In this document: piece after piece, positions 40,800 to 47,786 of the stretch
Layout of the letters: every line of letters begins with the position of its first letter
Position numbering within the stretch: position 1 is the stretch's first letter
From: UBA5972 sp964588725
Lineage (GTDB): Bacteria; Pseudomonadota; Alphaproteobacteria; Rhodobacterales; Rhodobacteraceae
Assembly (NCBI GenBank): GCA_964588725.1
Contig: CAZPQL010000015.1
Location: 1 to 47,786 of the forward strand
Direction: 5' to 3'
DNA: 47,786 bases
Made by a program: the position numbers and the translations under genes
Notes under the pieces: model-generated
Seen by the model: only the letters and a program-made list of their open reading frames with translations
Database searches by the model: none
Told to the model about the DNA's origin: nothing

Positions 40800-41632
40800 C
40801 GCTGCCGGTCTTTTTTGCGGTTCTGTTGGCGGCCCTGTTGCATGCCGGTTGGAACGCTATTCTCAAATCGGGTGGCGACAAGATCGACAGCATGTACGTG
40901 ATGTCCACCGCGCAGGGGCTCATGGGGCTGGGGCTGGTGACGATATCGCCGCTGCCGAGTGGCGCGGTGTGGGGGTGGATCATCGCGTCGGTCATCCTGC
41001 ACACGTTTTACAAAATATTTTTGGCCGGTGCCTATGGGCACGGCGACCTGAGCCGTGTCTATCCGATTGCGCGCGGCGCACCCCCTATGATGGTCGCGCT
41101 TTTCGGCGCGGTCATTTTGGCGGACAGCGTTTCGCCGTCACAGTACGGCGGCATATTTTTGGTGGGTCTGGGTATTTTGGCGATGGCCCGCGGTGTGTTC
41201 ACCGGGGGCGAGTCGCTGCGGTTACTGCCCTTTGCGCTGGGGTCGGCTTTGATGACCGCCGGCTATACCGTCGTAGACGGACTGGGCGCGCGGGTGGCGA
41301 CAAGCACGGCAGCCTACGTGGCATGGATGTTTTTTCTTGACGGTGTTTTGTTTGCCTCCTGGGCGGTGACCATACGCGGCAAACCGGTGTTGCGATATAC
41401 GGCGCGCCTGTGGGTGCAAGGCCTGCTGGCGGGTGCAGCGTCTTATGCGGCCTACGCGATTGTGGTCAGGGCCATGACCCAGGCGCCAATCGCGCTGGTG
41501 GCGGCATTGCGTGAAACGTCGGTGCTGTTTGCGGTTTTGATCGGCGTGCTGTTTTTTCGCGAACGGGCATCGCCGGGCAAACTTGTGGCAGCGGGTTTGA
41601 TATTGTCGGGTGTGGTGCTGACGCGGTTATGA
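40796..41632 (+). CDS. EamA/DMT-family permease
   Basis: 278 residues, ten predicted membrane helices in two EamA repeats (first LPVFFAVLLAALLHAGWNAILKSGG; second from about residue 145, ending LVAALRETSVLFAVLIGVLFFRE). Drug/metabolite transporters export amino acids, purines or other metabolites; no substrate can be read from the sequence. The TTG start overlaps the ogt stop codon (TTGA), so coupled translation with ogt is likely. The 3' end overlaps the convergent pcs gene by six bases. Confidence 0.86.
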   Translation: MTLPVFFAVLLAALLHAGWNAILKSGGDKIDSMYVMSTAQGLMGLGLVTISPLPSGAVWGWIIASVILHTFYKIFLAGAYGHGDLSRVYPIARGAPPMMVALFGAVILADSVSPSQYGGIFLVGLGILAMARGVFTGGESLRLLPFALGSALMTAGYTVVDGLGARVATSTAAYVAWMFFLDGVLFASWAVTIRGKPVLRYTARLWVQGLLAGAASYAAYAIVVRAMTQAPIALVAALRETSVLFAVLIGVLFFRERASPGKLVAAGLILSGVVLTRL

Positions 41633-42325
41633 GGACGGGTGCTGGGGAAATATCTGCATCGCTATCCCAGCCAGCAGTAAATACACCGACGTGATCGTCA
41701 GCCCTGTCAGAATGATCGGGACCGCATGGAAATTATACCACGCTGCAGCACCCGCAAAGCCCGTCCAGGCCAAAGCCATGGGCAGGGTAATCATTCGCCA
41801 ACGCCTTGTGCGCACCGGGTGAACAAATTCAAGCCGTGTAAACATTGACGCGGCAATCACCACGACAACCGCCAAAATTATCTCGAAATTCGGTTCCAGC
41901 GCGAACAGCACCAGCACCACCATATTCCAGCACCCGGGAAACCCCGAAAAGCTGTTAGATTTGGTTTTCATGCGCGTGTCGGCAAAATACATCACGCTGG
42001 TGAATGTGATGATGATGATACTGACCCAGCCAGTCCAACCGGGCAGAAGCCCGCTTTGAAACAGCGCGAAAGCGGGGATGAACACATACGTCAGGTAATC
42101 GATGATCAAGTCCAGCAGAACGCCATCAAATTCGGCGGCGTATTTCTTGACCTCGTATTTGCGCGCCAAAGGTCCGTCGATCCCGTCCACGGCAAAGGCC
42201 ACAACCAGCCACAGGAACATCAGGCTCCACTCTTCCCTGACCGCCGCCAACATTGCCAGCATGGCAAAAACCGCGCCGGTGGCCGTCAACAAATGTACAG
42301 AAAGGGCGCGTTGGCGCGGCGTCAT
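41627..42325 (-). CDS. pcs: Phosphatidylcholine synthase (CDP-diglyceride-choline O-phosphatidyltransferase)
   Basis: 232 residues, about eight membrane helices. CDP-alcohol phosphatidyltransferase motif at roughly residues 47-80: DGIDGPLARKYEVKKYAAEF followed by DGVLLDLIIDYLTYVF, the modified form found in bacterial Pcs, which joins CDP-diacylglycerol directly to choline. Further Pcs-like stretches: MKTKSNSFSGFPGCWNMVV. Enables phosphatidylcholine formation from external choline, common in Rhodobacteraceae. Overlaps eamA at its 3' end. Confidence 0.92.
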   Translation of the reverse strand: MTPRQRALSVHLLTATGAVFAMLAMLAAVREEWSLMFLWLVVAFAVDGIDGPLARKYEVKKYAAEFDGVLLDLIIDYLTYVFIPAFALFQSGLLPGWTGWVSIIIITFTSVMYFADTRMKTKSNSFSGFPGCWNMVVLVLFALEPNFEIILAVVVVIAASMFTRLEFVHPVRTRRWRMITLPMALAWTGFAGAAAWYNFHAVPIILTGLTITSVYLLLAGIAMQIFPQHPSS

Positions 42326-42355
42326 GGAACACTCATAGATTGCTGTTGTGACCTG

Positions 42356-43273
42356 TTAGCGCGCTTTGGGGTGGGACTGCAAATAGACATCCATCAGGCG
42401 GCTTTGATCGACGTGCGTATAGTTCTGCGTTGTGGATAACGACGCATGGCCAAGCAATTCCTGAATGGTGCGCAAATCGCCTCCGGCCGCCAGCAAATGG
42501 GTGGCAAACGAATGGCGCAGTGCATGCGGCGTGGCGCTGGCAGGCAGGCCAAGCCCGGTGCGTGCGCTTTCCATGGTTTTTTGAATTGCGCGTGGGTGCA
42601 GTGGTTTGCCGCGCAGCCCAAGGAACAGCATACCTTTCGGATGATCGGCGTGGGGACATAGTTCAACGTAGCGGGCGACCGCACTGCGGGCGACAGGCAG
42701 CACCGGAACAATCCGGACCTTGCCGCCCTTGCCGGAGACGCGCAATATTTCCTCCAGCGGTGTTTGCGCCATTTTCAGCGACAAAGCCTCAGAAATACGC
42801 AACCCGCAGCCCCACAGCAACGTTAACACGGCAACGTCACGTGCGTTGATCCAGTCGTGGTTGTGGCCGGTTTCAATCAGCGATAACAGCGATTTGGCAC
42901 CTTCGGCGTCCACAGGTCGCGGCAGGCCGGTGCGAAATTTCGGGGTGCGGGTCGCCAAAACCGCCGTTGGTTCAAAACCTGCATGCTGGCCGAACCAGCG
43001 GTAAAAGCTTTTGACCGCCGATACTTCGCGCGCCACCGACCGGGACGTGAGACCCCGGCGTTTTTCAGCTGCCATAAACGCACGCATATCAGTTTGATCG
43101 ATGGTCCTCAAAGCCGTGTCGGCGGCGGGCTTATTGTTGTAGTTTCCAAGAAATCGAAAAAAACACGTGAGATCACGCCGGTAGGCTGCAATTGTCGTGC
43201 GCGCTCCACCACCAACAGCGCTGACGTTGTCCAGCCAGAGCTGAAGAATATCCGCCGTGCCCGGCGCCAGCAT
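42356..43273 (-). CDS. xerC: Tyrosine recombinase XerC
   Basis: 305 residues. N-terminal SAM-like core-binding domain, then the catalytic domain with the Arg of LLWGCGLRISEALSL, Lys in SGKGGKVR, HALRHSFATHLLAAGG (His, Arg), LLGHASLSTTQNYTHVD with the second His and the nucleophile Tyr. Resolves chromosome dimers at dif with XerD. It is preceded by, and overlaps (TGATG), the DUF484 gene, the same pairing that is seen in Pseudomonas and other proteobacteria, which supports housekeeping XerC and not an integrase. Confidence 0.94.
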   Translation of the reverse strand: MLAPGTADILQLWLDNVSAVGGGARTTIAAYRRDLTCFFRFLGNYNNKPAADTALRTIDQTDMRAFMAAEKRRGLTSRSVAREVSAVKSFYRWFGQHAGFEPTAVLATRTPKFRTGLPRPVDAEGAKSLLSLIETGHNHDWINARDVAVLTLLWGCGLRISEALSLKMAQTPLEEILRVSGKGGKVRIVPVLPVARSAVARYVELCPHADHPKGMLFLGLRGKPLHPRAIQKTMESARTGLGLPASATPHALRHSFATHLLAAGGDLRTIQELLGHASLSTTQNYTHVDQSRLMDVYLQSHPKAR

Positions 43274-43977
43274 CAGGCCAGCCAGCGGCGCATGATGCGC
43301 TCAAAAACGCCGCCAAAAAAGGTCAACAGGTCGGTGCCCTGATTGGGATGGAACCGGTGAGGATCCTCGGATCCTATTGCCAGCATCCCCGGACGGTTTC
43401 CCGGCCCCAGATCAAGGGTGATCAAGGCTTCGGACTGAATCCACTGGGCTTTGTCGCCATAAAATGCGGGTGACGCTTCCGAGTTTTGCCGCAGTGTAAT
43501 AAATCGGCTGGCGAAATTGCGGCCGTCGGTTTGATAATCCAGCAGAAAGCCCGGCGCAAAAATACGCACGCTGTCGTGTTGCGGCGCGGCGGCAGATTCG
43601 TCCGCGTGCGCCGATTCCAGACAAAGCATCATGCGGTCGACCTTCATGATCGACGCCACATCGCCATTGAGCAACGCCAGAAAGTCGTCGAATTCGCCCG
43701 GCTCCATCAGGCTGAGCACCGCGCGCTGCACCTGATTGGTGCCGGCCAGGTTTTCATAGGCCGCCGCGATCACGTTGCGGTGGGTGTCCTCAAGGCGGTC
43801 GAAACGCTCTTCAAGCCGCTCCATCGCTACGCCACGCAAATCGATGACGTTGCCGCCCAGATTTTTGTCATTGGCCGCGACCAGCGCTTTCATCACGGCG
43901 CGGTCTTCGAGTATCACGTCGGGGTCCGACATGATCGCGTTGCGTATATTTTCAAGCGCGTTGGCTGTTTTGCTCAT
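43273..43977 (-). CDS. DUF484-family (GAF-like) protein
   Basis: 234 residues. N-terminal helical part with coiled-coil character (GVAMERLEERFDRLEDTHRNVIAAAYEN), then a GAF-like domain (about 80-225) ending NRPGMLAIGSEDPHRFHPNQGTDLLTFFGGVFERI, the family's most conserved region. Function unknown; usually co-transcribed with xerC. Start ATG 43977; stop overlaps the xerC ATG. Confidence 0.9.
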   Translation of the reverse strand: MSKTANALENIRNAIMSDPDVILEDRAVMKALVAANDKNLGGNVIDLRGVAMERLEERFDRLEDTHRNVIAAAYENLAGTNQVQRAVLSLMEPGEFDDFLALLNGDVASIMKVDRMMLCLESAHADESAAAPQHDSVRIFAPGFLLDYQTDGRNFASRFITLRQNSEASPAFYGDKAQWIQSEALITLDLGPGNRPGMLAIGSEDPHRFHPNQGTDLLTFFGGVFERIMRRWLA

Positions 43978-43992
43978 GGTGCCCCCGATTTC

Positions 43993-44646
43993 TTACAGGA
44001 TCTTCTGCCCTGTTTTTTCCCAGTCATTCAGAAACGCCGCCAGACCCTTTTCGGTCAGCGGGTGATCAGCCAGTTTTTTCAGAACTTTCGGCGGCGCGGT
44101 CACCACATCGGCGCCAATCAGCGCGGCCTCGGAAATGTGGTTGACCGAGCGGATAGAGGCCGCCAGAATCTCAGTTTCAAAACCGTAATTGTCATAGATG
44201 GTGCGAATGTCCGCAATCACGTCCATGCCGTCCAGATTGATGTCGTCCAGACGCCCGATAAAAGGCGATATGAACGTGGCACCGGCCTTGGCGGCGAGCA
44301 GCGCCTGGTTGGCGGAAAAGCACAGAGTGACGTTGACCATATGCCCGTCATTGGTCAGTACGTTGCACGCCTTTAGTCCGTCCCAGGTCAACGGGACTTT
44401 TACTGCGATATTGCTGGCGATTTTGGCCAGTTTACGCCCCTCGGCGATCATTTCGTCCGCCTTAAGTGACACGACTTCGGCACTGACGGGGCCGTCAACG
44501 AGCGCGCAAATCTCTTTGGTCACTTCCAATATATCGCGACCAGATTTCAGGATCAGCGACGGGTTTGTGGTGACCCCGTCAACCAGGCCGATTTCTTTCA
44601 GCGCGGCAATATCGTCGATTTCAGCGGTATCTGCGAAAAACTTCAT
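43993..44646 (-). CDS. fsa: Transaldolase-like / fructose-6-phosphate aldolase
   Basis: 217 residues, the short TalC/FSA class of the transaldolase family. Starts MKFFADTAEIDDI; VTTNPSLI at 25-32; Schiff-base Lys83 in NIAVKVPLTWDG; NVTLCFSANQALLAAKAGATFISPFIGRLDD; ADVVTAPPKVL. Acts on fructose 6-phosphate and sedoheptulose 7-phosphate, either as transaldolase of the pentose phosphate pathway or as aldolase. The two activities are not separable by eye. Divergent from priA. Confidence 0.92.
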   Translation of the reverse strand: MKFFADTAEIDDIAALKEIGLVDGVTTNPSLILKSGRDILEVTKEICALVDGPVSAEVVSLKADEMIAEGRKLAKIASNIAVKVPLTWDGLKACNVLTNDGHMVNVTLCFSANQALLAAKAGATFISPFIGRLDDINLDGMDVIADIRTIYDNYGFETEILAASIRSVNHISEAALIGADVVTAPPKVLKKLADHPLTEKGLAAFLNDWEKTGQKIL

Positions 44647-44759
44647 GTCTCTGCCTTTGGGTATTCGTGCCGGGATTTATCGCCCGGTCGTACTTGTTTT
44701 ACAAAGTCTTAACCTAATGGCTGTCCGGTGGGAATACCCTTTTGGAATAAGAATGACCG

Positions 44760-46958
44760 ATGTCTGAGCCCCAGTTTTTCAACGAGGGCGACCGGGTGGC
44801 CGTGTTGACCACGCAACCGCCGGATCAACTGCTGGACTACAAAGCGCCGCCGGGCGGCGTGTTTCGGGGCGCGTTCGTCGAGGTGCCGCTGGGTCCGCGC
44901 CGGATTTTGGGCGTCGTTTGGGGCGTCGGGCTGGGTGGGTTTGACGCGCGCAAACTGCGGTCAGTTGTGCGGGTGCTCGATCTGCCGCCGATGCAGCCCG
45001 AAATGACGGGTTTTATCGAAAAACTGGCTGCCTATACGGTCAGCCCGTTGCAAGCGGTGCTGCGCCTTGCCACGCGCTCTCCGGGGTTGATGCGCCCGAC
45101 TTTGATGCAGAAAGTGCTGTCATCCGGGTCAGCGGCTCCCGATCGGATGACCAAGGCGCGCGCGCGCGTTCTGGACGTGCTGGAGGCTGAACCGGACGCG
45201 GTGTTCACCCCGTCGGAACTGGCCGAACTCGCGGGGGTGTCCGCGTCGGTTATCACAGGTCTGATCCAACAGCGCGTGGTGTTAGAACAGGAAACACCGC
45301 GTGATCTGCCCTATGCACCCGTTCAGGCGCGCGCGATGTCCGACCGCACGCTTAGTGTCGGTCAGGCCCGTGCTGCGGCGCAGATTTCTGCCGCGATCGA
45401 CGCGGGGGGATACAAGGCGTGGCTGTTGCAGGGTGTGACGGGATCGGGCAAGACCGAGGTCTATCTGGAGGCCATAGCGCAGGTGATCGCGCGCGGACGT
45501 CAGGCGTTGGTGCTGCTGCCCGAAATAGCCCTGACCGCAGCGTTTCTGGAGCGCATCAGGGCGCGGTTTGGTGTCACGCCGGCCCAGTGGCATTCGGGGG
45601 TCACGCTGACCGAACGGCGGCGCTGCTGGCGCATGGTGGCGCAGGGCGATTGTCGGCTGGTGGTCGGCGCGCGCTCGGCGCTGTTTTTGCCGTTTCAGAA
45701 TCTGGGCCTGCTGGTCGTGGACGAGGAACACGATAGTTCCTACAAACAGGAAGACGGCGTTTTTTACAACGCCCGCGATATGGCAGTTCTGCGGGGTTCG
45801 TTGTGCAGCGCGCAGGTGATACTGGCTTCAGCGACCCCCAGTCTGGAAAGCTGGGCCAATGCCCAGTCAGCCAAATATACCCGGCTGGTTTTGCCGCAGC
45901 GTTTTGGATCGGCCACGCTGCCCGATATATCCACTATCGACATGCGCAGGCAAAAAATGGCGCAGGGGCGCTGGATCTCGCCGGTTCTAGAGGACGCGGT
46001 GAGGGGCAGGATCGGGCGCGGTGAACAGGCGATGTTGTTTCTAAACCGCCGAGGGTACGCGCCGTTGACGCTGTGCCGGGCCTGTGGCCACCAGATCGCC
46101 TGCGATCATTGCGACGCGCGGATGGTCGAGCACCGTTTCCAGGGTCGGCTGGTCTGCCACCAATGCGGCAGCAGCGAAGCGATACCAACGGTCTGTCCGT
46201 CCTGCGGCGTCGCGGACAAATTGGCCCCTATCGGCCCGGGCGTCGAACGGCTGGCGGAAGAGGCGGCACATTTATTTCCCGACGTCCGTTTGGCGATCCT
46301 GTCGTCGGATCAGACCGCGTCGGCGCGGACGATGAAGCAACGGATCGAAGACATCGCACAGGGTAGCGCCGATCTGGTCATCGGTACGCAGATCGTCGCC
46401 AAGGGCCATAACTTTCCACTGTTGACCCTGGTGGGTGTAATTGACGCCGATCTGGGTCTGCACGGCTCGGATTTGCGCGCCGGTGAGCGGACCTTTCAAC
46501 TGATGCGACAGGTCTCTGGACGTGCCGGTCGGGTGAAAACCCGCGGCGTGGCCTTGTTGCAAACGCATCAGCCCGAACATCCGGTGCTGCGCGCGATCGT
46601 TTCGGGCGACGAAGAAGGCTACTGGACGGCGGAGGCGGGTGAACGCGAAGTCGCGGGTATGCCCCCCTATGGGCGGCTGGCGGGCATCATTCTATCGGGT
46701 CCGGACGCGCGTGATGTTTACGGGCTTGGCAGCGACATGGCGCGCAACGTAGCACCCTTGGTTGCTGCCGGTGCGCAGGTCTTTGGGCCGGCTCCTGCGC
46801 CGATCGCCCGCATTCGCGGCCGCCACCGTGTGCGGTTGCTGGTCAAGGCCGGCAAGGGCGTCGATTTGCAGGCGGCGCTGCAGACGTGGACGCGGCAGTT
46901 CAAGTTGCGAAACAACATGCGCATGACAATAGATATCGACCCGCAAAGCTTTCTGTAG
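44760..46958 (+). CDS. priA: Primosomal replication restart helicase PriA
   Basis: 732 residues. N-terminal 3'-DNA-binding domain (RVAVLTTQPPDQLLDYKAPP), winged helix, then helicase lobes: Walker A GVTGSGKT at 225-232, LLPEIALTAAF, DEEHDSSYKQEDG at 321, ATPSLESW, and zinc-binding cysteines at about 440-485 (CRACGHQIACDHCDARM, CHQCGS, CPSCG). GTQIVAKGHNFP and QVSGRAGR close the second lobe. Restarts stalled replication forks. Length is usual. ATG 44760 follows GGAATAAGA. Confidence 0.96.
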   Translation: MSEPQFFNEGDRVAVLTTQPPDQLLDYKAPPGGVFRGAFVEVPLGPRRILGVVWGVGLGGFDARKLRSVVRVLDLPPMQPEMTGFIEKLAAYTVSPLQAVLRLATRSPGLMRPTLMQKVLSSGSAAPDRMTKARARVLDVLEAEPDAVFTPSELAELAGVSASVITGLIQQRVVLEQETPRDLPYAPVQARAMSDRTLSVGQARAAAQISAAIDAGGYKAWLLQGVTGSGKTEVYLEAIAQVIARGRQALVLLPEIALTAAFLERIRARFGVTPAQWHSGVTLTERRRCWRMVAQGDCRLVVGARSALFLPFQNLGLLVVDEEHDSSYKQEDGVFYNARDMAVLRGSLCSAQVILASATPSLESWANAQSAKYTRLVLPQRFGSATLPDISTIDMRRQKMAQGRWISPVLEDAVRGRIGRGEQAMLFLNRRGYAPLTLCRACGHQIACDHCDARMVEHRFQGRLVCHQCGSSEAIPTVCPSCGVADKLAPIGPGVERLAEEAAHLFPDVRLAILSSDQTASARTMKQRIEDIAQGSADLVIGTQIVAKGHNFPLLTLVGVIDADLGLHGSDLRAGERTFQLMRQVSGRAGRVKTRGVALLQTHQPEHPVLRAIVSGDEEGYWTAEAGEREVAGMPPYGRLAGIILSGPDARDVYGLGSDMARNVAPLVAAGAQVFGPAPAPIARIRGRHRVRLLVKAGKGVDLQAALQTWTRQFKLRNNMRMTIDIDPQSFL

Positions 46959-47047
46959 CCATTGACAGGCCTGTTTGCGCTCAATCGGTTCTGGCCAATA
47001 ACGCTGCCCGTCGCTAGAAGAAGCCGGACTTCAAAAGGGCCCGACCG

Positions 47048-47786
47048 ATGACCAACCCGATTAAATCCCAACCTGGTATTGCAGACATCGACCCTTATGT
47101 CGGTGGCGACAGCCATGTGGCGGGTGCGACATCGGTGATCAAACTGTCGTCCAACGAAAACCCGTTGGGACCAAGCCAGCTGGCGCGCGCCGCCTACCGC
47201 GAAGCAGATGTAGCGCTGGAACGGTACCCGTCATCGGATCACTCAGCCCTGCGCGGGGCCATTGCCGAGGTGCACGGTCTGGACGCCGCGCGCGTCATTT
47301 GCGGGGCGGGTTCAGACGAGATCATCGCGTTTTTGTGTCAGGCCTACGCTGGTCAGGGGGATGAGGTCGTCCATACCGAACACGGGTTTTCCATGTACCG
47401 CATTTCGGCACTTGCCGTTGGCGCGACTCCTGTGATTGCGCGTGAAAACAACCGTGTCACGGACGTGGACAGTCTTTTGGCCGTATGCAGCGCGCGCACC
47501 AAAATCGTGTTCATTGCCAACCCAAACAACCCCACGGGGACGATGATTTCAAACGCAGAGGTCGCACGACTGGCCGCAGGCATCCCGGCGCAGACGTTGT
47601 TGGTTCTGGACGGAGCTTACGCCGAATACGTTGACGGATTTGACGGGGGGTCGGCACTGGTGGAGACGCGCCAGAACGTGGTGATGACCCGCACGTTTTC
47701 CAAGATTTACGGTCTGGGGGGATTGCGTGTCGGGTGGGGATACGGCCCTGCGCATGTGATCGACACGCTGAACCGTATTCGCGGCC
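47048..47786 (+). CDS. hisC: Histidinol-phosphate aminotransferase, 5' part; 3' end outside window
   Basis: The first 246 residues of a class-I/II PLP aminotransferase (about 360-370 expected); the frame is open to the last base. Seen: YVGGDSHVAGATSVIKLSSNENPLGPS, NPNNPTGT (about 158-165), Asp188 and Tyr191 in VLDGAYAEY, and the PLP lysine Lys219 in TRTFSKIYGLGGLRVGWG, with the phosphate-binding Arg227. Converts imidazole acetol phosphate to histidinol phosphate; some Rhodobacterales paralogues serve Phe/Tyr synthesis instead. AAGGG lies upstream of the ATG. The 89 bp before it hold nothing else supported. Confidence 0.93.
   Translation, partial: MTNPIKSQPGIADIDPYVGGDSHVAGATSVIKLSSNENPLGPSQLARAAYREADVALERYPSSDHSALRGAIAEVHGLDAARVICGAGSDEIIAFLCQAYAGQGDEVVHTEHGFSMYRISALAVGATPVIARENNRVTDVDSLLAVCSARTKIVFIANPNNPTGTMISNAEVARLAAGIPAQTLLVLDGAYAEYVDGFDGGSALVETRQNVVMTRTFSKIYGLGGLRVGWGYGPAHVIDTLNRIRG

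Noticed and set aside
46962..46990. Perfect TTGACA (46962-46967) upstream of hisC as a promoter
   Set aside because: No acceptable -10 hexamer lies 15-19 bp downstream, so I did not list it as a promoter.
1..47786. CRISPR arrays, transposons, prophage, restriction or toxin-antitoxin systems
   Set aside because: No direct-repeat array, transposase, phage or defence-type gene was recognised; the window reads as core chromosome.

Overview
The window is about 48 kb of a moderately GC-rich chromosome from an alphaproteobacterium, almost certainly a member of the Rhodobacteraceae (Roseobacter group); I cannot fix the genus. Evidence seen in the sequence: an F0 ATP synthase operon (atpI-atpB-atpE-atpF'-atpF) with duplicated b/b' stators and no F1 genes beside it, a 44-residue aa3-type cytochrome oxidase subunit IV, a TrcR/DUF1013 cell-cycle regulator, phosphatidylcholine synthase, a DmdC-like acyl-CoA dehydrogenase, COQ9 and a YejABEF peptide importer. 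No tRNA, rRNA, CRISPR array, transposase or prophage was found. The content is mostly core and housekeeping.

Layout. 1-4.7 kb: the 3' part of a dihydropyrimidinase gene followed by a four-gene NMT1/THI5-type ABC importer (ATPase, two permeases, binding protein), probably a pyrimidine or hydantoin uptake and catabolism cluster, closed by a terminator. 4.7-8.2 kb (minus strand): a SulP anion transporter with no standard start codon, a DUF3131 protein and an ArsR-type regulator. 8.4-11.1 kb: the F0 operon. 11.2-15.1 kb: a small secreted protein, a glycine-zipper OmpA lipoprotein, an AraC-alkyltransferase fusion, endonuclease III and a PfkB sugar/nucleoside kinase. 15.2-20.9 kb: yejABEF in tightly overlapping order. 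20.9-26.5 kb: D,D-carboxypeptidase with SPOR domain, ClpS, an RsmC-like methyltransferase, an SDR protein without its catalytic lysine, TrcR and RNase T2.

26.5-35.4 kb: a U32 (TrhP-like) protein behind an FNR-type palindrome, a quinone-oxidoreductase-like MDR enzyme with COQ9, ribosomal protein S21, a tandem pair of paralogous lipoproteins, cytochrome oxidase subunit IV, and an operon of acyl-CoA dehydrogenase, metallo-beta-lactamase-fold hydrolase and DUF6173. 35.4-47.8 kb: tsaC/sua5 and truA (tRNA modification, convergent and overlapping), ileS with a possible isoleucine-rich leader peptide, ogt, an EamA permease, pcs, xerC with DUF484, transaldolase-like fsa/tal, priA and the first two thirds of a hisC-type aminotransferase gene running off the end.

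The points most worth a second look are the candidate leaderless Ile-rich leader ORF upstream of ileS, two copies of a roughly 100-bp interspersed element placed directly after stop codons (atpF and rpsU), the tandem lipoproteins with an invariant His...Cys arrangement resembling permuted NlpC/P60 or LRAT-like enzymes, the FNR-like box before the U32 gene, the SDR with Lys replaced by Cys, and the SulP gene that seems to need an ATT start.
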